Assembly (NCBI GenBank): GCA_902617025.1 | Contig: CACMVB010000004.1 | Location: 26,537 to 90,536 of the forward strand | Reading direction: 5' to 3' | DNA length: 64,000 nt | From: an uncultured Pelagibacteraceae bacterium | GTDB taxonomy: Bacteria; Pseudomonadota; Alphaproteobacteria; Pelagibacterales; Pelagibacteraceae | Shown: positions 45,003-54,695 of the stretch, one piece after another | Position numbering within the stretch: the stretch's first letter is position 1 | Layout of the letters: the number at the start of each line of letters is the position of its first letter | Notes under the pieces: generated by a model | Databases searched by the model: none | Told to the model about the DNA's origin: nothing | What the model saw: only the letters and a program-made list of their open reading frames with translations | Position numbers and translations under genes: made by a program

Positions 45003-47678
45003 ATGAAATTTAATAGTAAAAATTCTTTTAAGTCATTAGATAATATTTCATCATTAGGTAAAGATTATAAGATCTTCAATTTAAAAATAGCCGAAAAGAA
45101 TGGCTTAGACGGAATTTCAAAGCTACCAAAATCTCTTAAAGTTTTATTAGAAAATCTTCTTAGATATGAGGATGATTTAACAGTAGATAAAAAACAGATT
45201 ATAGCAATAAAAGAATGGTTAAAAAATAAAAAGTCTAACACTGAAATAGCTTACAGACCTGCACGTACTTTACTACAAGATTATACTGGAATTCCTGCAA
45301 TTGCTGACCTTGCAGCTATGAGAGATGCGGTAAAAGATAAAAATAAAAACCCAGACAAAATTAATCCATTATCTGCAGTTGATTTAGTTATAGATCATTC
45401 TGTAATGGTCGACGAGTATGCATCAGGAAAATCATTTAATCAAAATGTCGAGAGAGAATTTTCAAGAAATGGTGAAAGATATTCTTTTTTAAAATGGGGG
45501 CAAAAAGCATTTGATAATTTTAGAGTTGTTCCGCCTGGAACAGGAATTTGTCATCAAGTAAATTTAGAATATTTGTCTAAAGTTGTTTGGTCATCAAAAA
45601 GTGACAACGATCTATATGCTTATCCAGATACTTTAGTTGGAACTGACAGTCACACAACAATGGTGAATGGTTTATCAGTCTTAGGCTGGGGTGTTGGAGG
45701 AATAGAGGCTGAGGCCGCAATGTTAGGCCAACCAATTTCAATGTTAATTCCAGAAGTTGTTGGCGTAGAGCTAAAAGGAAAATTAAAAGAAGGTACGACT
45801 GCAACAGACTTAGTTTTAATTATTGTTGAAATGCTAAGAAAAAAAGGTGTGGTTGGAAAATTTGTGGAGTTTTATGGTGAAGGTTTAAAAAATTTAACTT
45901 TAGCTGATAGAGCAACAATTGCAAACATGGCTCCTGAATATGGAGCTACATGTGGTTTCTTCCCAGTTGATGATGAAACTCTTAAATATTTAAAATTATC
46001 TGGAAGAGATCAAGAAACAATAGTTTTAGTCGAGAAATATTCTAAAGAACAAGGACTTTGGGCAAGTAATGATGTTGTTTTTACTGATACTCTTTCATTA
46101 GATGTTAGCAGTGTAGTAACAAGCATTTCTGGACCTAAACGACCCCAGGATAAAGTTTTGCTAACAGAAGCCTCGACTGCATTTGCGAAAGTTTATAAAG
46201 AAAATGCAAAAAGAGATAAGCCTATTGAAGCTAAAGTTGAAGGAACTGACTTTAATATAAAAGACGGCGATATTGTAATTGCCGCGATAACATCTTGCAC
46301 AAATACTTCGAATCCAAGCGTGATGATTGGCGCAGGTCTTTTAGCGAAGAAAGCAGATGAAAAGGGTTTAAAAGTTAAACCTTGGGTAAAAACTTCACTA
46401 GCACCAGGATCACAAGTTGTTACTGACTATTTAGAAAAAGCAGGTTTGAACAAATATTTAGATGAACTTGGTTTTAACTTAGTTGGTTATGGCTGCACAA
46501 CTTGTATAGGTAATTCTGGACCTTTAAATCAAAATATATCAGATGCAATAAATAAAAATGATCTTTACGCTGTTTCAGTTTTATCTGGAAATAGGAACTT
46601 TGAAGGAAGAATTAATCCGGATGTAAAAGCGAATTACTTAGCTTCACCTCCTCTTGTAGTTGCTTATGCTCTAGCAGGTAATATGAATTTCGATATGTAC
46701 AAATCACCTCTTGGTAAAGACAAAAATGGCAAAGATGTTTTCTTAAAAGATATTTGGCCAAGTAATAAAGAAATTGAAGATTTAATGTTAAGTTCTTTAA
46801 ACGCGGATATGTTTAAAAAAAGATATTCAAATGTCTCAAAGGGACCTAAAGAATGGCAAGCTATCAGTACAACAGATAGTGATATTTATGACTGGGAAGT
46901 TAATTCTACATATGTAAAAAGACCACCATTTTTTGATGATTTACCCGACCAACCAGAGGGATTTAAACCAATTAATGACGCAAGAATTCTTTTATTATTA
47001 GCTGACACAGTAACTACAGATCATATTTCACCAGCAGGAAGTATTAAAAAAGAAAGTCCAACTGGCGATTATTTTATGAAGCATCAAATACAACAAAAAG
47101 ATTTTAACTCTTATGGTGCAAGAAGAGGAAATCATGAAGTGATGATGAGAGGAACTTTTGGAAATATAAAAATTAGAAATGAAATGGCTCCTGGTACCGA
47201 GGGTGGATTTACAACGTTGCAGCCAGATGGAAAAGTAATGAGTGTTTATGAAGCTGCAATGGAATATAAAAAAAGAAAAAATGATTTAGTTGTAATTGCT
47301 GGTAAAGAATATGGAACAGGTTCGTCTAGGGACTGGGCAGCAAAAGGAACTAAACTTTTGGGAATTAAAGCTGTTTTAGCAGAAAGTTTTGAAAGAATTC
47401 ATAGATCTAATTTAATTGGAATGGGTGTTTTACCCTTACAGTTTAAAGAAGGTTTTGATAGAAAAAAATTGAAAATTACAGGAGCAGAGCTAGTTTCAAT
47501 TGTAGATATTGACAAAGGTGTGAAGCCAAGACAAGAGGTGAATTGTGAAATTAAATATCAAGACGGAACTAGCAAAAAAATTCCGATGCTTTGTAGAATT
47601 GATACCGCTAATGAAGTGGAGTATTACAAAAATGGAGGAATTTTACAGTATGTTTTAAGAAATATGCTTGCTAACTAA
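45003..47678 (+). CDS. acnA: Aconitate hydratase A
   Basis: Iron-sulfur enzyme of the TCA cycle (citrate to isocitrate). 891 residues, AcnA type. Motifs: LDYTG-like RPARTLLQDYTGIPAIADLA, VDLVIDHSVMVDEYA, YPDTLVGTDSHTTMVNGLSV, the cluster cysteines in AITSCTNTSNPSVMIGAG and GYGCTTCIGNSGPL, and the C-terminal swivel domain with TDHISPAGSIK and GKEYGTGSSRDWAAKGTKLL. It abuts prpD without a gap, so it may also serve the 2-methylisocitrate step; that is inference. Confidence 0.96.
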   Translation: MKFNSKNSFKSLDNISSLGKDYKIFNLKIAEKNGLDGISKLPKSLKVLLENLLRYEDDLTVDKKQIIAIKEWLKNKKSNTEIAYRPARTLLQDYTGIPAIADLAAMRDAVKDKNKNPDKINPLSAVDLVIDHSVMVDEYASGKSFNQNVEREFSRNGERYSFLKWGQKAFDNFRVVPPGTGICHQVNLEYLSKVVWSSKSDNDLYAYPDTLVGTDSHTTMVNGLSVLGWGVGGIEAEAAMLGQPISMLIPEVVGVELKGKLKEGTTATDLVLIIVEMLRKKGVVGKFVEFYGEGLKNLTLADRATIANMAPEYGATCGFFPVDDETLKYLKLSGRDQETIVLVEKYSKEQGLWASNDVVFTDTLSLDVSSVVTSISGPKRPQDKVLLTEASTAFAKVYKENAKRDKPIEAKVEGTDFNIKDGDIVIAAITSCTNTSNPSVMIGAGLLAKKADEKGLKVKPWVKTSLAPGSQVVTDYLEKAGLNKYLDELGFNLVGYGCTTCIGNSGPLNQNISDAINKNDLYAVSVLSGNRNFEGRINPDVKANYLASPPLVVAYALAGNMNFDMYKSPLGKDKNGKDVFLKDIWPSNKEIEDLMLSSLNADMFKKRYSNVSKGPKEWQAISTTDSDIYDWEVNSTYVKRPPFFDDLPDQPEGFKPINDARILLLLADTVTTDHISPAGSIKKESPTGDYFMKHQIQQKDFNSYGARRGNHEVMMRGTFGNIKIRNEMAPGTEGGFTTLQPDGKVMSVYEAAMEYKKRKNDLVVIAGKEYGTGSSRDWAAKGTKLLGIKAVLAESFERIHRSNLIGMGVLPLQFKEGFDRKKLKITGAELVSIVDIDKGVKPRQEVNCEIKYQDGTSKKIPMLCRIDTANEVEYYKNGGILQYVLRNMLAN

Positions 47679-49184
47679 ATGAGAGACATAAAAGTAAAAG
47701 TTCATCCGTCAAAATCAAATCTAAAAAAAGAAGATCAATTAGCTTGGAAAATCGCTGAGATTGCATCAGATAAAGCGAAATTAGACAAAGATGCAGTTGA
47801 TATGGTCATTAATAGAATTATTGATAATGCATCAGTAGCAATTGCCTCTTTTAATAGAGCACCAGTTATATCAGCAAGAGCAATGGCTCTAGCTCATTCT
47901 AGAAAAAAAGGTGCTACAGTTTTTGGTTTAAATCCAAAAATTAAAGTAGATTGCGAGTGGGCTGCATGGGCAAATGGAACAGCTGTGAGAGAATTAGATT
48001 ATCACGATACTTTTTTAGCAGCGGATTACAGTCATCCAGGTGATAATATTCCTGCTATCTTAGCAGTAGCACAACAAAAGGGATGTAATGGTAAAGATTT
48101 AATAAGAGGAATACTTACCGGTTATGAGGTGCAAGTAAATTTAGTAAAAGGTATTTGTCTACATGAACATAAAATTGATCATATAGCTCACCTAGGTCCA
48201 AGTGTTGCAGCTGGTTTAGGGAGTTTATTGAATTTGAATACAGATGTGGTTTATCAATCTGTCCAGCAAGCATTACACACTACCGTCTCGACAAGACAAT
48301 CTCGAAAAGGAGAAATATCTAGTTGGAAAGCTTTTGCACCAGCACATGCTGGTAAACTTGCGGTGGAGGCAGTTGATAGATGTATGAGAGGTGAGGGCGC
48401 TCCCTCACCAATTTATGAAGGAGAAGATAGCGTCATTGCTTATGTTTTATCTGGACCAGATAAAGAATACAGAGTTCCATTACCAAATGTAAATGAGCCT
48501 AAGCGAGCAATACTTGAAACATACACCAAAGAGCATTCAGCAGAATACCAATCCCAAGCTTTGATTGATTTAGCTAGAAGCTTAAATAAAAAAATTTCTA
48601 ATATTGGTGATATTGAAAACATTGTAATTGAAACAAGTCATCATACTCACTACGTAATCGGTACTGGAGCAAATGATCCTCAAAAAATGGATCCAAAAGC
48701 AAGTAGGGAAACTTTAGATCATTCAATAATGTATATATTTGCAGTGGCACTTGAAGACGGCGCTTGGCATCATGTTAAATCCTACACTCCTAAAAGAGCT
48801 CAAAGAAAAAGTACTGTTGAACTTTGGCAAAAAATTTCAACTAAAGAGGATCCAAAATGGACTGAAAAATATCATGACCCCAACCCTAAAAATAAATGCT
48901 TTGGTGGAAAAGTAGTTATAACAATGAAAGATGGGTCTACGATGTCAGAGGAAATTAACGTTGCAGACGCACACCCAGCTGGCAAAAAACCTTTTTTGCG
49001 TAAAGAATATATAAATAAATTCAAAAGTTTAACTCAAGGTATTATTTCAAAAAAAGAGTCGGATAGATTTTTAGAATGTGTGCAAAATCTTCCAAAATTA
49101 AAAGAAAAAGATTTAACGGGTTTAAATGTAGAGGTCAAATCGTCGGTAAAAGATAAATCTAAAAGTAGTAAAGGGATATTTTAA
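47679..49184 (+). CDS. prpD: 2-methylcitrate dehydratase (MmgE/PrpD family)
   Basis: Cofactor-free dehydratase of the methylcitrate cycle for propionyl-CoA. Family features: [100 protein letters not shown] and [20 protein letters not shown]. Length 501 is close to E. coli PrpD (483). No prpB or prpC is beside it, so a related role cannot be excluded. Directly adjoins the convergent renalase-like gene (0 bases between stops). Confidence 0.9.
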   Translation: MRDIKVKVHPSKSNLKKEDQLAWKIAEIASDKAKLDKDAVDMVINRIIDNASVAIASFNRAPVISARAMALAHSRKKGATVFGLNPKIKVDCEWAAWANGTAVRELDYHDTFLAADYSHPGDNIPAILAVAQQKGCNGKDLIRGILTGYEVQVNLVKGICLHEHKIDHIAHLGPSVAAGLGSLLNLNTDVVYQSVQQALHTTVSTRQSRKGEISSWKAFAPAHAGKLAVEAVDRCMRGEGAPSPIYEGEDSVIAYVLSGPDKEYRVPLPNVNEPKRAILETYTKEHSAEYQSQALIDLARSLNKKISNIGDIENIVIETSHHTHYVIGTGANDPQKMDPKASRETLDHSIMYIFAVALEDGAWHHVKSYTPKRAQRKSTVELWQKISTKEDPKWTEKYHDPNPKNKCFGGKVVITMKDGSTMSEEINVADAHPAGKKPFLRKEYINKFKSLTQGIISKKESDRFLECVQNLPKLKEKDLTGLNVEVKSSVKDKSKSSKGIF

Positions 49185-50147
49185 TTATTTGATTTTCTTT
49201 GCTAAATCATTAGCACTTAACCAAGCATTTTCAACTTTAGGACCGATAAACCAATCAGCGCACAAACCTAACCTTAATTTTTTGTTCCAATAACTTTTTA
49301 AAGGTGAACCATTTAAATTATATGAATATTTCCATCCGTGTGTTTTTTTGAAAATAATCTTATTTTTTTTATACCCTGTAAAATTTAAAAATTTTGATAT
49401 TAAAGTGTTCTCTACGTTCTTATTCTTTTTATAATTATTTATATTTTTTCTTGCCCACCCAATCGATGACTGTAGTGTCCAAAGAGAATTTGAAGATTTA
49501 AATCTATTTTTACTATTTTCGAAAGCTGCCCAAGTTAAAATATCATCATTAAATTTAATACTACTTACTGGTACAGTCTTTTGATTTTTAAAAGCTAGCA
49601 TTACTGTTATATTAGGCTCCATGTTAATCCTTAAATTTGATATTTTTTTTTCTAAATATTTACCTGCTATTTTTTTTGATTGAGGGAATGGACAAGTTAA
49701 TATTATCGACTTAGCTTGAATATATTCACCATTATCTAGTTTTATTTCCCAGAAGAATTTATTATTAAAAATTGATTTGACTGAAGATTGAAAATTTTTT
49801 TTTATTTTTTTAGTATAATATTTAGATATAAAATTATTGCCTTTTACTCCAATAAACTTTTCTGTATCTTCTTTTTTTTCAAAGGTAAAATCTAAATGAT
49901 TTCCATTCCAAACTTTTGCTTCTTTTTTTTTATAAAGAGTTTTTATAAACTTCAAAAATTCTTTTGATTTTGGAGAAATATATTGAACTCCATGGTCAAA
50001 GCTTAAATTTTGTTTAAATCTTTTATTCGACGCACGTCCTCCCGGGCCTCTTGCTTTGTCAAGAATATGCACAGAGTAGTTTTTTGAAAGAAGGTAAGCT
50101 ATTGTAGAGCCAGATACACCTGACCCTATAATACAAAAGTCTAACAT
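49185..50147 (-). CDS. Renalase-like NAD(P)/FAD-dependent oxidoreductase
   Basis: FAD site at the N-terminus, FCIIGSGVSGSTIAYLLSKN (residues 4-23), then HILDKARGPGGRASNKRF and LSFDHGVQYISPKS as in the renalase/COG3380 group; C-terminal GLCADWFIGPKVENAWLSAN closes the FAD site. Length 320. Bacterial members repair or oxidise nicotinamide-type substrates in some species; role here unknown. Overlaps the TerC gene by one base. Confidence 0.85.
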   Translation of the reverse strand: MLDFCIIGSGVSGSTIAYLLSKNYSVHILDKARGPGGRASNKRFKQNLSFDHGVQYISPKSKEFLKFIKTLYKKKEAKVWNGNHLDFTFEKKEDTEKFIGVKGNNFISKYYTKKIKKNFQSSVKSIFNNKFFWEIKLDNGEYIQAKSIILTCPFPQSKKIAGKYLEKKISNLRINMEPNITVMLAFKNQKTVPVSSIKFNDDILTWAAFENSKNRFKSSNSLWTLQSSIGWARKNINNYKKNKNVENTLISKFLNFTGYKKNKIIFKKTHGWKYSYNLNGSPLKSYWNKKLRLGLCADWFIGPKVENAWLSANDLAKKIK

Positions 50148-50764
50148 TATAAGAACAAAAATTTATATTTTTCGTTAATTGAGAGAACTTCATAACTTAC
50201 AAGTCCGCCAATAATTAATTGAATTGAAATTACTAAAATTACAAATAAACCTAAATATCCAAGCCACATATGTTTTTTAATATATTCAGCAAAAAAACTT
50301 GCAAGGGTAGCAATTAAAAACACTGATAATAGCAAACCTATCACCATTAAATGAAAATTACCCTTCGAAGCTGCAACAACAGCAATAGTATTATCAAAAC
50401 TTAATGTAAGATCTGCAATTAAGACTTGATAGACTCCCACGCTAAAACTCTTAGTTTCAGAGGACTTAAGTTGTGGTGTTTTAATCTTATTTTTTCCAAA
50501 AAAGTCTTGTCTTAAATTATTAATAACCCATAAAAGCAAAACGCCGCCAAGGATTTTAATCCAAGCAAATTCAAACAGATAATTAGCTCCTGATGCAAAT
50601 ACAATTCTAAATAAGAATGCTGCAGCAACACCCCATGCTATAATCTTTCTTCTATTTTCTGTTGCAAATCCTGCAGCGATTAAACCTATTATGATCGCGT
50701 TATCCGCAGCCATAACTATATCTATAAGGATTATTTGTACTGAGATAATTACTTGCTCTAACAT
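50147..50764 (-). CDS. TerC-family integral membrane protein
   Basis: Seven-helix membrane protein of the TerC/YjbE group, known for metal (Mn) export or calcium/tellurite-linked functions. Conserved acidic motifs in helices are present: LIDIVMAADNAIIIGLIAAG near the start and IADLTLSFDNTIAVVAASKG in the second half. Length 205. Substrate not determinable. Diverges from the MATE gene across 47 bases. Confidence 0.88.
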   Translation of the reverse strand: MLEQVIISVQIILIDIVMAADNAIIIGLIAAGFATENRRKIIAWGVAAAFLFRIVFASGANYLFEFAWIKILGGVLLLWVINNLRQDFFGKNKIKTPQLKSSETKSFSVGVYQVLIADLTLSFDNTIAVVAASKGNFHLMVIGLLLSVFLIATLASFFAEYIKKHMWLGYLGLFVILVISIQLIIGGLVSYEVLSINEKYKFLFL

Positions 50765-50811
50765 TCGAGAATCAATGTATATAAGGTTATTAAGATATAT
50801 TAAAGAATAAA

Positions 50812-52137
50812 ATGGAACTGTTCAAAAGCTCATCAAAATTTTCAAAAAAACAAATAATTTTGTTGTCCATACCGGTTTTTTTTTCAAACATGGCCATTCC
50901 ATTAGTAGGAATGGTTGATACAGGCTTGATGGGAAATTTAAGCGAGACCAAGTATTTAGCAGCAACCAGTATAGCTACATCAGTTATGACAATGATTGTT
51001 TGGAGTTTTGGTTTTTTAAGAATGGGGACTGTTGGACTAGTTGCACAGGCTTATGGTAGAAGTGATTATAGAGAGATAGTAAAAACGATTTTAAGAAATA
51101 TAGCCCTTGCTCTAATTGCAGCATTTATAATAATTATTTTCTTCCCGGCTTTAAAAATTACAATAAGTTATTTTTTCTCACCCTCTGATGAAACAGAGGT
51201 ATTAATAAAAACTTATCTAAATGTAAGAATTTTTTCAATTCCTGCAGAATTAATTATTTATGTTTTAGTGGGTTTTTATTTAGGTATACAAAAAACTAAA
51301 ATTTCAAGTTTTTTAATAATTGTTCTATCAAGTTTGAATATCATTTTTAGTTCTCTACTAGTTTTAACATATGATTTAAAAGTTTTTGGTGTAGCTCTAG
51401 GAACATTAATTTCGAGTTATATAACCTTAATTATTTTCACGATATTTACCTATAATTTTATTATTCAAAAATTCAAAGTAATTCCTAAATTTGAAAATTT
51501 GGTAGTAAGGTCTAAATTAATTAAACTTTTAAATATAAATTTAGATATTTTTATAAGAACTTTATTTCTCACATTTGCTTTTCTATGGGTAACTTATCTT
51601 GGTTCAAAAATCGGAGAAGATTATTTAGCAGTTAATACAATATTGATGCAATTTATAATTTTATCATCATTCTTCTTAGATGCTTATGCATTTTCGACTG
51701 AAGGAATTATAGGTTTCGCTGTAGGGAGAAGAAACCGAAAATCTTTTTTAGAGGTTGTAAAAAATTCTATTCAGGTAAGTTTTGTCACCGCCATAATTAT
51801 TTCTTTTTTCTATTTAATATTTTTTAAAGATATAATTTACGTAATAACTGATATTGAGATTTTAAGATTTATTTCATTTCAGCATATCTTATGGGTAATT
51901 ATAATTCCACCAATTGCGTGTTTTTGTTATCAGTTAGATGGAATATTTATCGGAGCATCACAAACAAAAGAAATTAGAAATGCAATGATAGTATCTGTTT
52001 TGAGTTATATTGGAGTATCGATCTTCTTTACAAAATATCTAGACAATCATGGTATTTGGTTATCTCTTTTATTATTTATGATATTTAGGTCTTTGACTTT
52101 ACAATATTATTTTAAAAATATTTTGAAAAAATTCTAA
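50812..52137 (+). CDS. MATE-family efflux transporter
   Basis: Twelve-helix multidrug and toxin extrusion protein, closest by eye to the DinF branch: SIPVFFSNMAIPLVGMVDTG and LMGNLSETKYLAATSIATSV at the start, FLRMGTVGLVAQAYGRSDYR, and STEGIIGFAVGRRNRKSFLE in the second half. Length 441. Exports cationic or other small molecules with Na+ or H+. Abuts the following EamA gene with no gap. Confidence 0.92.
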   Translation: MELFKSSSKFSKKQIILLSIPVFFSNMAIPLVGMVDTGLMGNLSETKYLAATSIATSVMTMIVWSFGFLRMGTVGLVAQAYGRSDYREIVKTILRNIALALIAAFIIIIFFPALKITISYFFSPSDETEVLIKTYLNVRIFSIPAELIIYVLVGFYLGIQKTKISSFLIIVLSSLNIIFSSLLVLTYDLKVFGVALGTLISSYITLIIFTIFTYNFIIQKFKVIPKFENLVVRSKLIKLLNINLDIFIRTLFLTFAFLWVTYLGSKIGEDYLAVNTILMQFIILSSFFLDAYAFSTEGIIGFAVGRRNRKSFLEVVKNSIQVSFVTAIIISFFYLIFFKDIIYVITDIEILRFISFQHILWVIIIPPIACFCYQLDGIFIGASQTKEIRNAMIVSVLSYIGVSIFFTKYLDNHGIWLSLLLFMIFRSLTLQYYFKNILKKF

Positions 52138-53001
52138 ATGCAATTTTTATATAAAATACCGGGTTATATTCTACTCTTATTTGGAGGTTTTTGTTTAAGC
52201 TGGGGAGGATTTATTATTAGATCTTTTGAAGAGGCAAGTATCTGGCAAATATTATTTTTAAGATCTTTTTTTTTCCTTTTAGCTCTAATAGCTTTTCTTT
52301 TTATAACTTATAAAAAAAATACCTTTAATATTATTAAAGAGTCTGGTCTTCCAGGTTTATTAGGAGGTTTTGTTTTATCATTTAGCTTTGTTGCTTTTGT
52401 AGTTGCGATGAGCAATACAACAGTAGCAAATGTAGTTTTTATTATAAGTACACAAACTATGTTTCTGGCAATATTTGGATATTTTTATCTTAAAGAAAAA
52501 GTTTCTTCAATTGGCTTAATATCAATCCTTCTTGCTATGAGTGGTATTATTATAATGATTGGAGACTCTATTTCAGGCGGATCATTATTTGGAAACATAG
52601 TGGCGTTAGCAATCCCAATAAATTTTGCGATTTTAGTAATGATAATTAGAAAAAATACCAAAGTTGATATGGTTCCGGCAATTTTTTATTCTGGAATATT
52701 TAGTTTGATTTACGGTTTTTTCTTAGCAGAGTCATTTGAATTCACTAAACATGATCTATGGATGGGTTTTCTTCTTGGAGTTCCGCAATTAGCAATTAGT
52801 TTTATTTGTATAACAATCGGATCAAGAACAGTTGAATCAGCAACAGTTGGAATTTTGATGTTGATGGAAACTTTATGTGCGCCTCTTTGGGTATGGTTAT
52901 TTTTAAATGAAATTCCTCCAATTAGTGTATTTATAGGTGGCGCAGTCATTATTTCGGCAATAATATTGAAGAGTTTTGATAAAAAACATAGCAAGACTTG
53001 A
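52138..53001 (+). CDS. EamA/DMT-family transporter
   Basis: Ten-helix DMT protein of 287 residues. First EamA half: PGYILLLFGGFCLSWGGFII, WQILFLRSFFFLLALIAFLF and MSNTTVANVVFIISTQTMFL; second half ends VESATVGILMLMETLCAPLW and VFIGGAVIISAIILKSFDKK. Substrate unknown. It runs into the promoter region of the gcv operon: the proposed -35 at 52998 overlaps its stop codon. Confidence 0.87.
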   Translation: MQFLYKIPGYILLLFGGFCLSWGGFIIRSFEEASIWQILFLRSFFFLLALIAFLFITYKKNTFNIIKESGLPGLLGGFVLSFSFVAFVVAMSNTTVANVVFIISTQTMFLAIFGYFYLKEKVSSIGLISILLAMSGIIIMIGDSISGGSLFGNIVALAIPINFAILVMIIRKNTKVDMVPAIFYSGIFSLIYGFFLAESFEFTKHDLWMGFLLGVPQLAISFICITIGSRTVESATVGILMLMETLCAPLWVWLFLNEIPPISVFIGGAVIISAIILKSFDKKHSKT

Positions 53002-53027
53002 ATAATTTGCATTTGACTTTTTAATGT
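52998..53027 (+). promoter_or_regulatory. Possible promoter of the gcv operon
   Basis: TTGAAT (52998-53003) and TAATGT (53022-53027), spacer 18 bases, just before the glycine riboswitch. The start would lie about 53034, at the 5' hairpin of the leader. Consensus match only. Confidence 0.45.
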
Positions 53028-53031
53028 ATTT

Positions 53032-53046
53032 AGAGGAAAGTCCTCT
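53032..53046 (+). ncRNA. 5' hairpin preceding the glycine riboswitch
   Basis: AGAGGA (53032-53037) pairs with TCCTCT (53041-53046) around AAG. It sits at the very 5' end of the predicted transcript, a few bases before aptamer 1. It may stabilise the mRNA end or take the place of the P0 leader pairing known in other glycine riboswitches. Confidence 0.55.
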
Positions 53047-53047
53047 G

Positions 53048-53196
53048 CGTAACGGGAGAGACCATTTAGGCGCCGAAGGAGCAACCACCCCGGAAACTCT
53101 CAGGCAAAAGGACCGTTGCCGTAATAACTCTGGAAAGCAGGCGAAAGCCTCACCGAAGGATTAAATCTCTCAGGTACATAGACAGATGGGGTTAGA
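53048..53196 (+). ncRNA. Tandem glycine riboswitch upstream of gcvT
   Basis: Two glycine aptamers in series. Aptamer 1 (about 53050-53118) shows CGGGAGAGACC, GCCGAAGGAGCAA and GGAAACTCTCAGGCAAAAGG then ACCG. Aptamer 2 (about 53122-53195) shows TAACTCTGGAAAGC, CACCGAAGGA and CTCTCAGGTACATAGAC. These match the conserved glycine aptamer core. P1 of aptamer 2 can form from TAACTC with GGGTTA. Glycine riboswitches on gcvT are ON switches in known cases, including SAR11. Confidence 0.93.
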
Positions 53197-53211
53197 TAAG
53201 AGTTATTATGG
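53119..53211 (+). promoter_or_regulatory. Expression platform: helix that can bury the gcvT start
   Basis: CCGTAATAACTCT (53119-53131) pairs with AGAGTTATTATGG (53199-53211) over 13 bp with one G-U, covering the AAGAG ribosome site and the ATG of gcvT. The left strand is the 5' P1 strand of aptamer 2, so aptamer folding and start-site burial exclude each other, as expected for translational ON control by glycine. Confidence 0.75.
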
Positions 53212-54302
53212 AAGTACAAAAAACAGCTTTATACAATTATCATAAAAATCTAGGAGCAAAGTTTGTTCCGTTTGCTGGTTATGAAATGCCTATTCAATAT
53301 AAAGATGGCATTGTTAAAGAACATATTTCTACAAGAACACACGCTGGATTTTTTGATGTCTCACATATGGGGCAATTTTTTTTAGAAGGGGATGAAACTT
53401 TGATAGAGTCATTAGAGAAAATTATACCAGCAGATTTAAAAAATTTGAAAATTAATCATTCAAAATATTCTTTTTTACTTAATAATGAAGGTGGAATAAT
53501 CGATGATTTAATTATTACGAGAAAAGAAAAAGGTTTTTGTATAATCTTAAACGCAGCTTGTAAGGAAAATGATATAAAACAAATTTCTCAATTTTTGAAA
53601 AAAAATCATAAACATCTTTTAAACAACGATTTATCTTTAATAGCGTTACAAGGACCTAAATCTGTAGAAATTTTAGAAAAATTAATTCCAGGCGTTGCTA
53701 ATTTAAAATTTATGACTGGAAGTAATTTTGAGTATGAAAGTGAAAATCTATATGTAACAAGATCTGGATATACAGGTGAAGATGGTTTTGAAATCTCAAT
53801 TTCAAACACAAAAGTTGAAAAGCTTATCGATTACTTAATTTCAAATGAAGTTAAACCGATAGGTTTAGGAGCTAGAGATACATTAAGATTAGAGGCAGGT
53901 CTGTGTTTATATGGCCATGATTTAAATGAAAAAATAAATCCAGTTGAGGCTAATTTAAAATGGGCTATAGCAAAAAAAAGGAAAGAAGTTGGTGGCTTTA
54001 ATGGATGGGAAAAAATAAAAAATTTATTAGCAAACGGAAGTGAAAAAATTAGAGTTGGTATAAAACCAGATGGAAAAGTTATAGCTAGAGAAAATACGAA
54101 AATCTTTTCGTCAGATAATAATGAAATAGGATTCGTTACTAGCGGTACTTTTGGCCCGAGTGTGAACGCTCCAGTTGCAATGGGGTACGTTAAATCAGAA
54201 TTTTCTGAGGTAGGTACATCTGTTCAGCTTGAAGTAAGAGGAAAAAAATATGGGGGTAAGATTTCTGAACTCCCATTTTATAAAAAAAGTTATGTTAAAT
54301 AA
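53208..54302 (+). CDS. gcvT: Glycine cleavage T-protein (aminomethyltransferase)
   Basis: Moves the methylene group from lipoyl-H protein to tetrahydrofolate and releases ammonia. Family motifs: FAGYEMPIQYKDGIVKEHIS, GFFDVSHMGQFFLEG, LIALQGPKSVEILE, TRSGYTGEDGFEISI and GLGARDTLRLEAGLCLYGHD with the folate-site Asp. Length 364 is normal. The ATG 53208 follows the riboswitch directly. gcvH begins 12 bases later. Confidence 0.96.
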   Translation: MEVQKTALYNYHKNLGAKFVPFAGYEMPIQYKDGIVKEHISTRTHAGFFDVSHMGQFFLEGDETLIESLEKIIPADLKNLKINHSKYSFLLNNEGGIIDDLIITRKEKGFCIILNAACKENDIKQISQFLKKNHKHLLNNDLSLIALQGPKSVEILEKLIPGVANLKFMTGSNFEYESENLYVTRSGYTGEDGFEISISNTKVEKLIDYLISNEVKPIGLGARDTLRLEAGLCLYGHDLNEKINPVEANLKWAIAKKRKEVGGFNGWEKIKNLLANGSEKIRVGIKPDGKVIARENTKIFSSDNNEIGFVTSGTFGPSVNAPVAMGYVKSEFSEVGTSVQLEVRGKKYGGKISELPFYKKSYVK

Positions 54303-54314
54303 AGGGGAAAAAAT

Positions 54315-54695
54315 ATGAGTGAAAAAAAATTTTCTAAAAAACATGAATGGGTTTCACTAGATGGAGACGTTGCTACAGTAGGAATAACTAAGCATGCAAC
54401 AGAAATGCTCGGTGACATTGTTTTTGTGGAGGTTCCTGATGCAGGTAAAGCTGTAGAAAAAGAAGGTCAAGCAGCTGTTGTAGAGTCTACTAAAGCTGCG
54501 AGTGATGTTTATTCTCCTATTTCTGGAGAAATTACTGAAGGAAATAAAGCCATTGCAGATGATCCCGGGAGCGTAAATACTGATCCTGAAGGTGCCAGCT
54601 GGTTTTTTAAGTTAAAGATAAAAGATAAAGGTGAGTATGACTCCCTAATGTCAAAAGACGAATATGATAAATTTTGTAAGGAGAACCCTAGCTAA
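54315..54695 (+). CDS. gcvH: Glycine cleavage H-protein
   Basis: Lipoyl carrier protein of the glycine cleavage complex. [20 protein letters not shown] is the N-terminal signature; the lipoylated Lys is in [20 protein letters not shown] (about residue 65); [17 protein letters not shown] near the end is typical. Length 126. Strong AAAGGGG ribosome site; the next gene follows without a gap. Confidence 0.96.
   Translation: MSEKKFSKKHEWVSLDGDVATVGITKHATEMLGDIVFVEVPDAGKAVEKEGQAAVVESTKAASDVYSPISGEITEGNKAIADDPGSVNTDPEGASWFFKLKIKDKGEYDSLMSKDEYDKFCKENPS

Noticed and set aside
52710-53084. 124-aa minus-strand ORF running into the glycine riboswitch
   Set aside because: Overlaps the EamA coding region and conserved riboswitch; no supporting motif.
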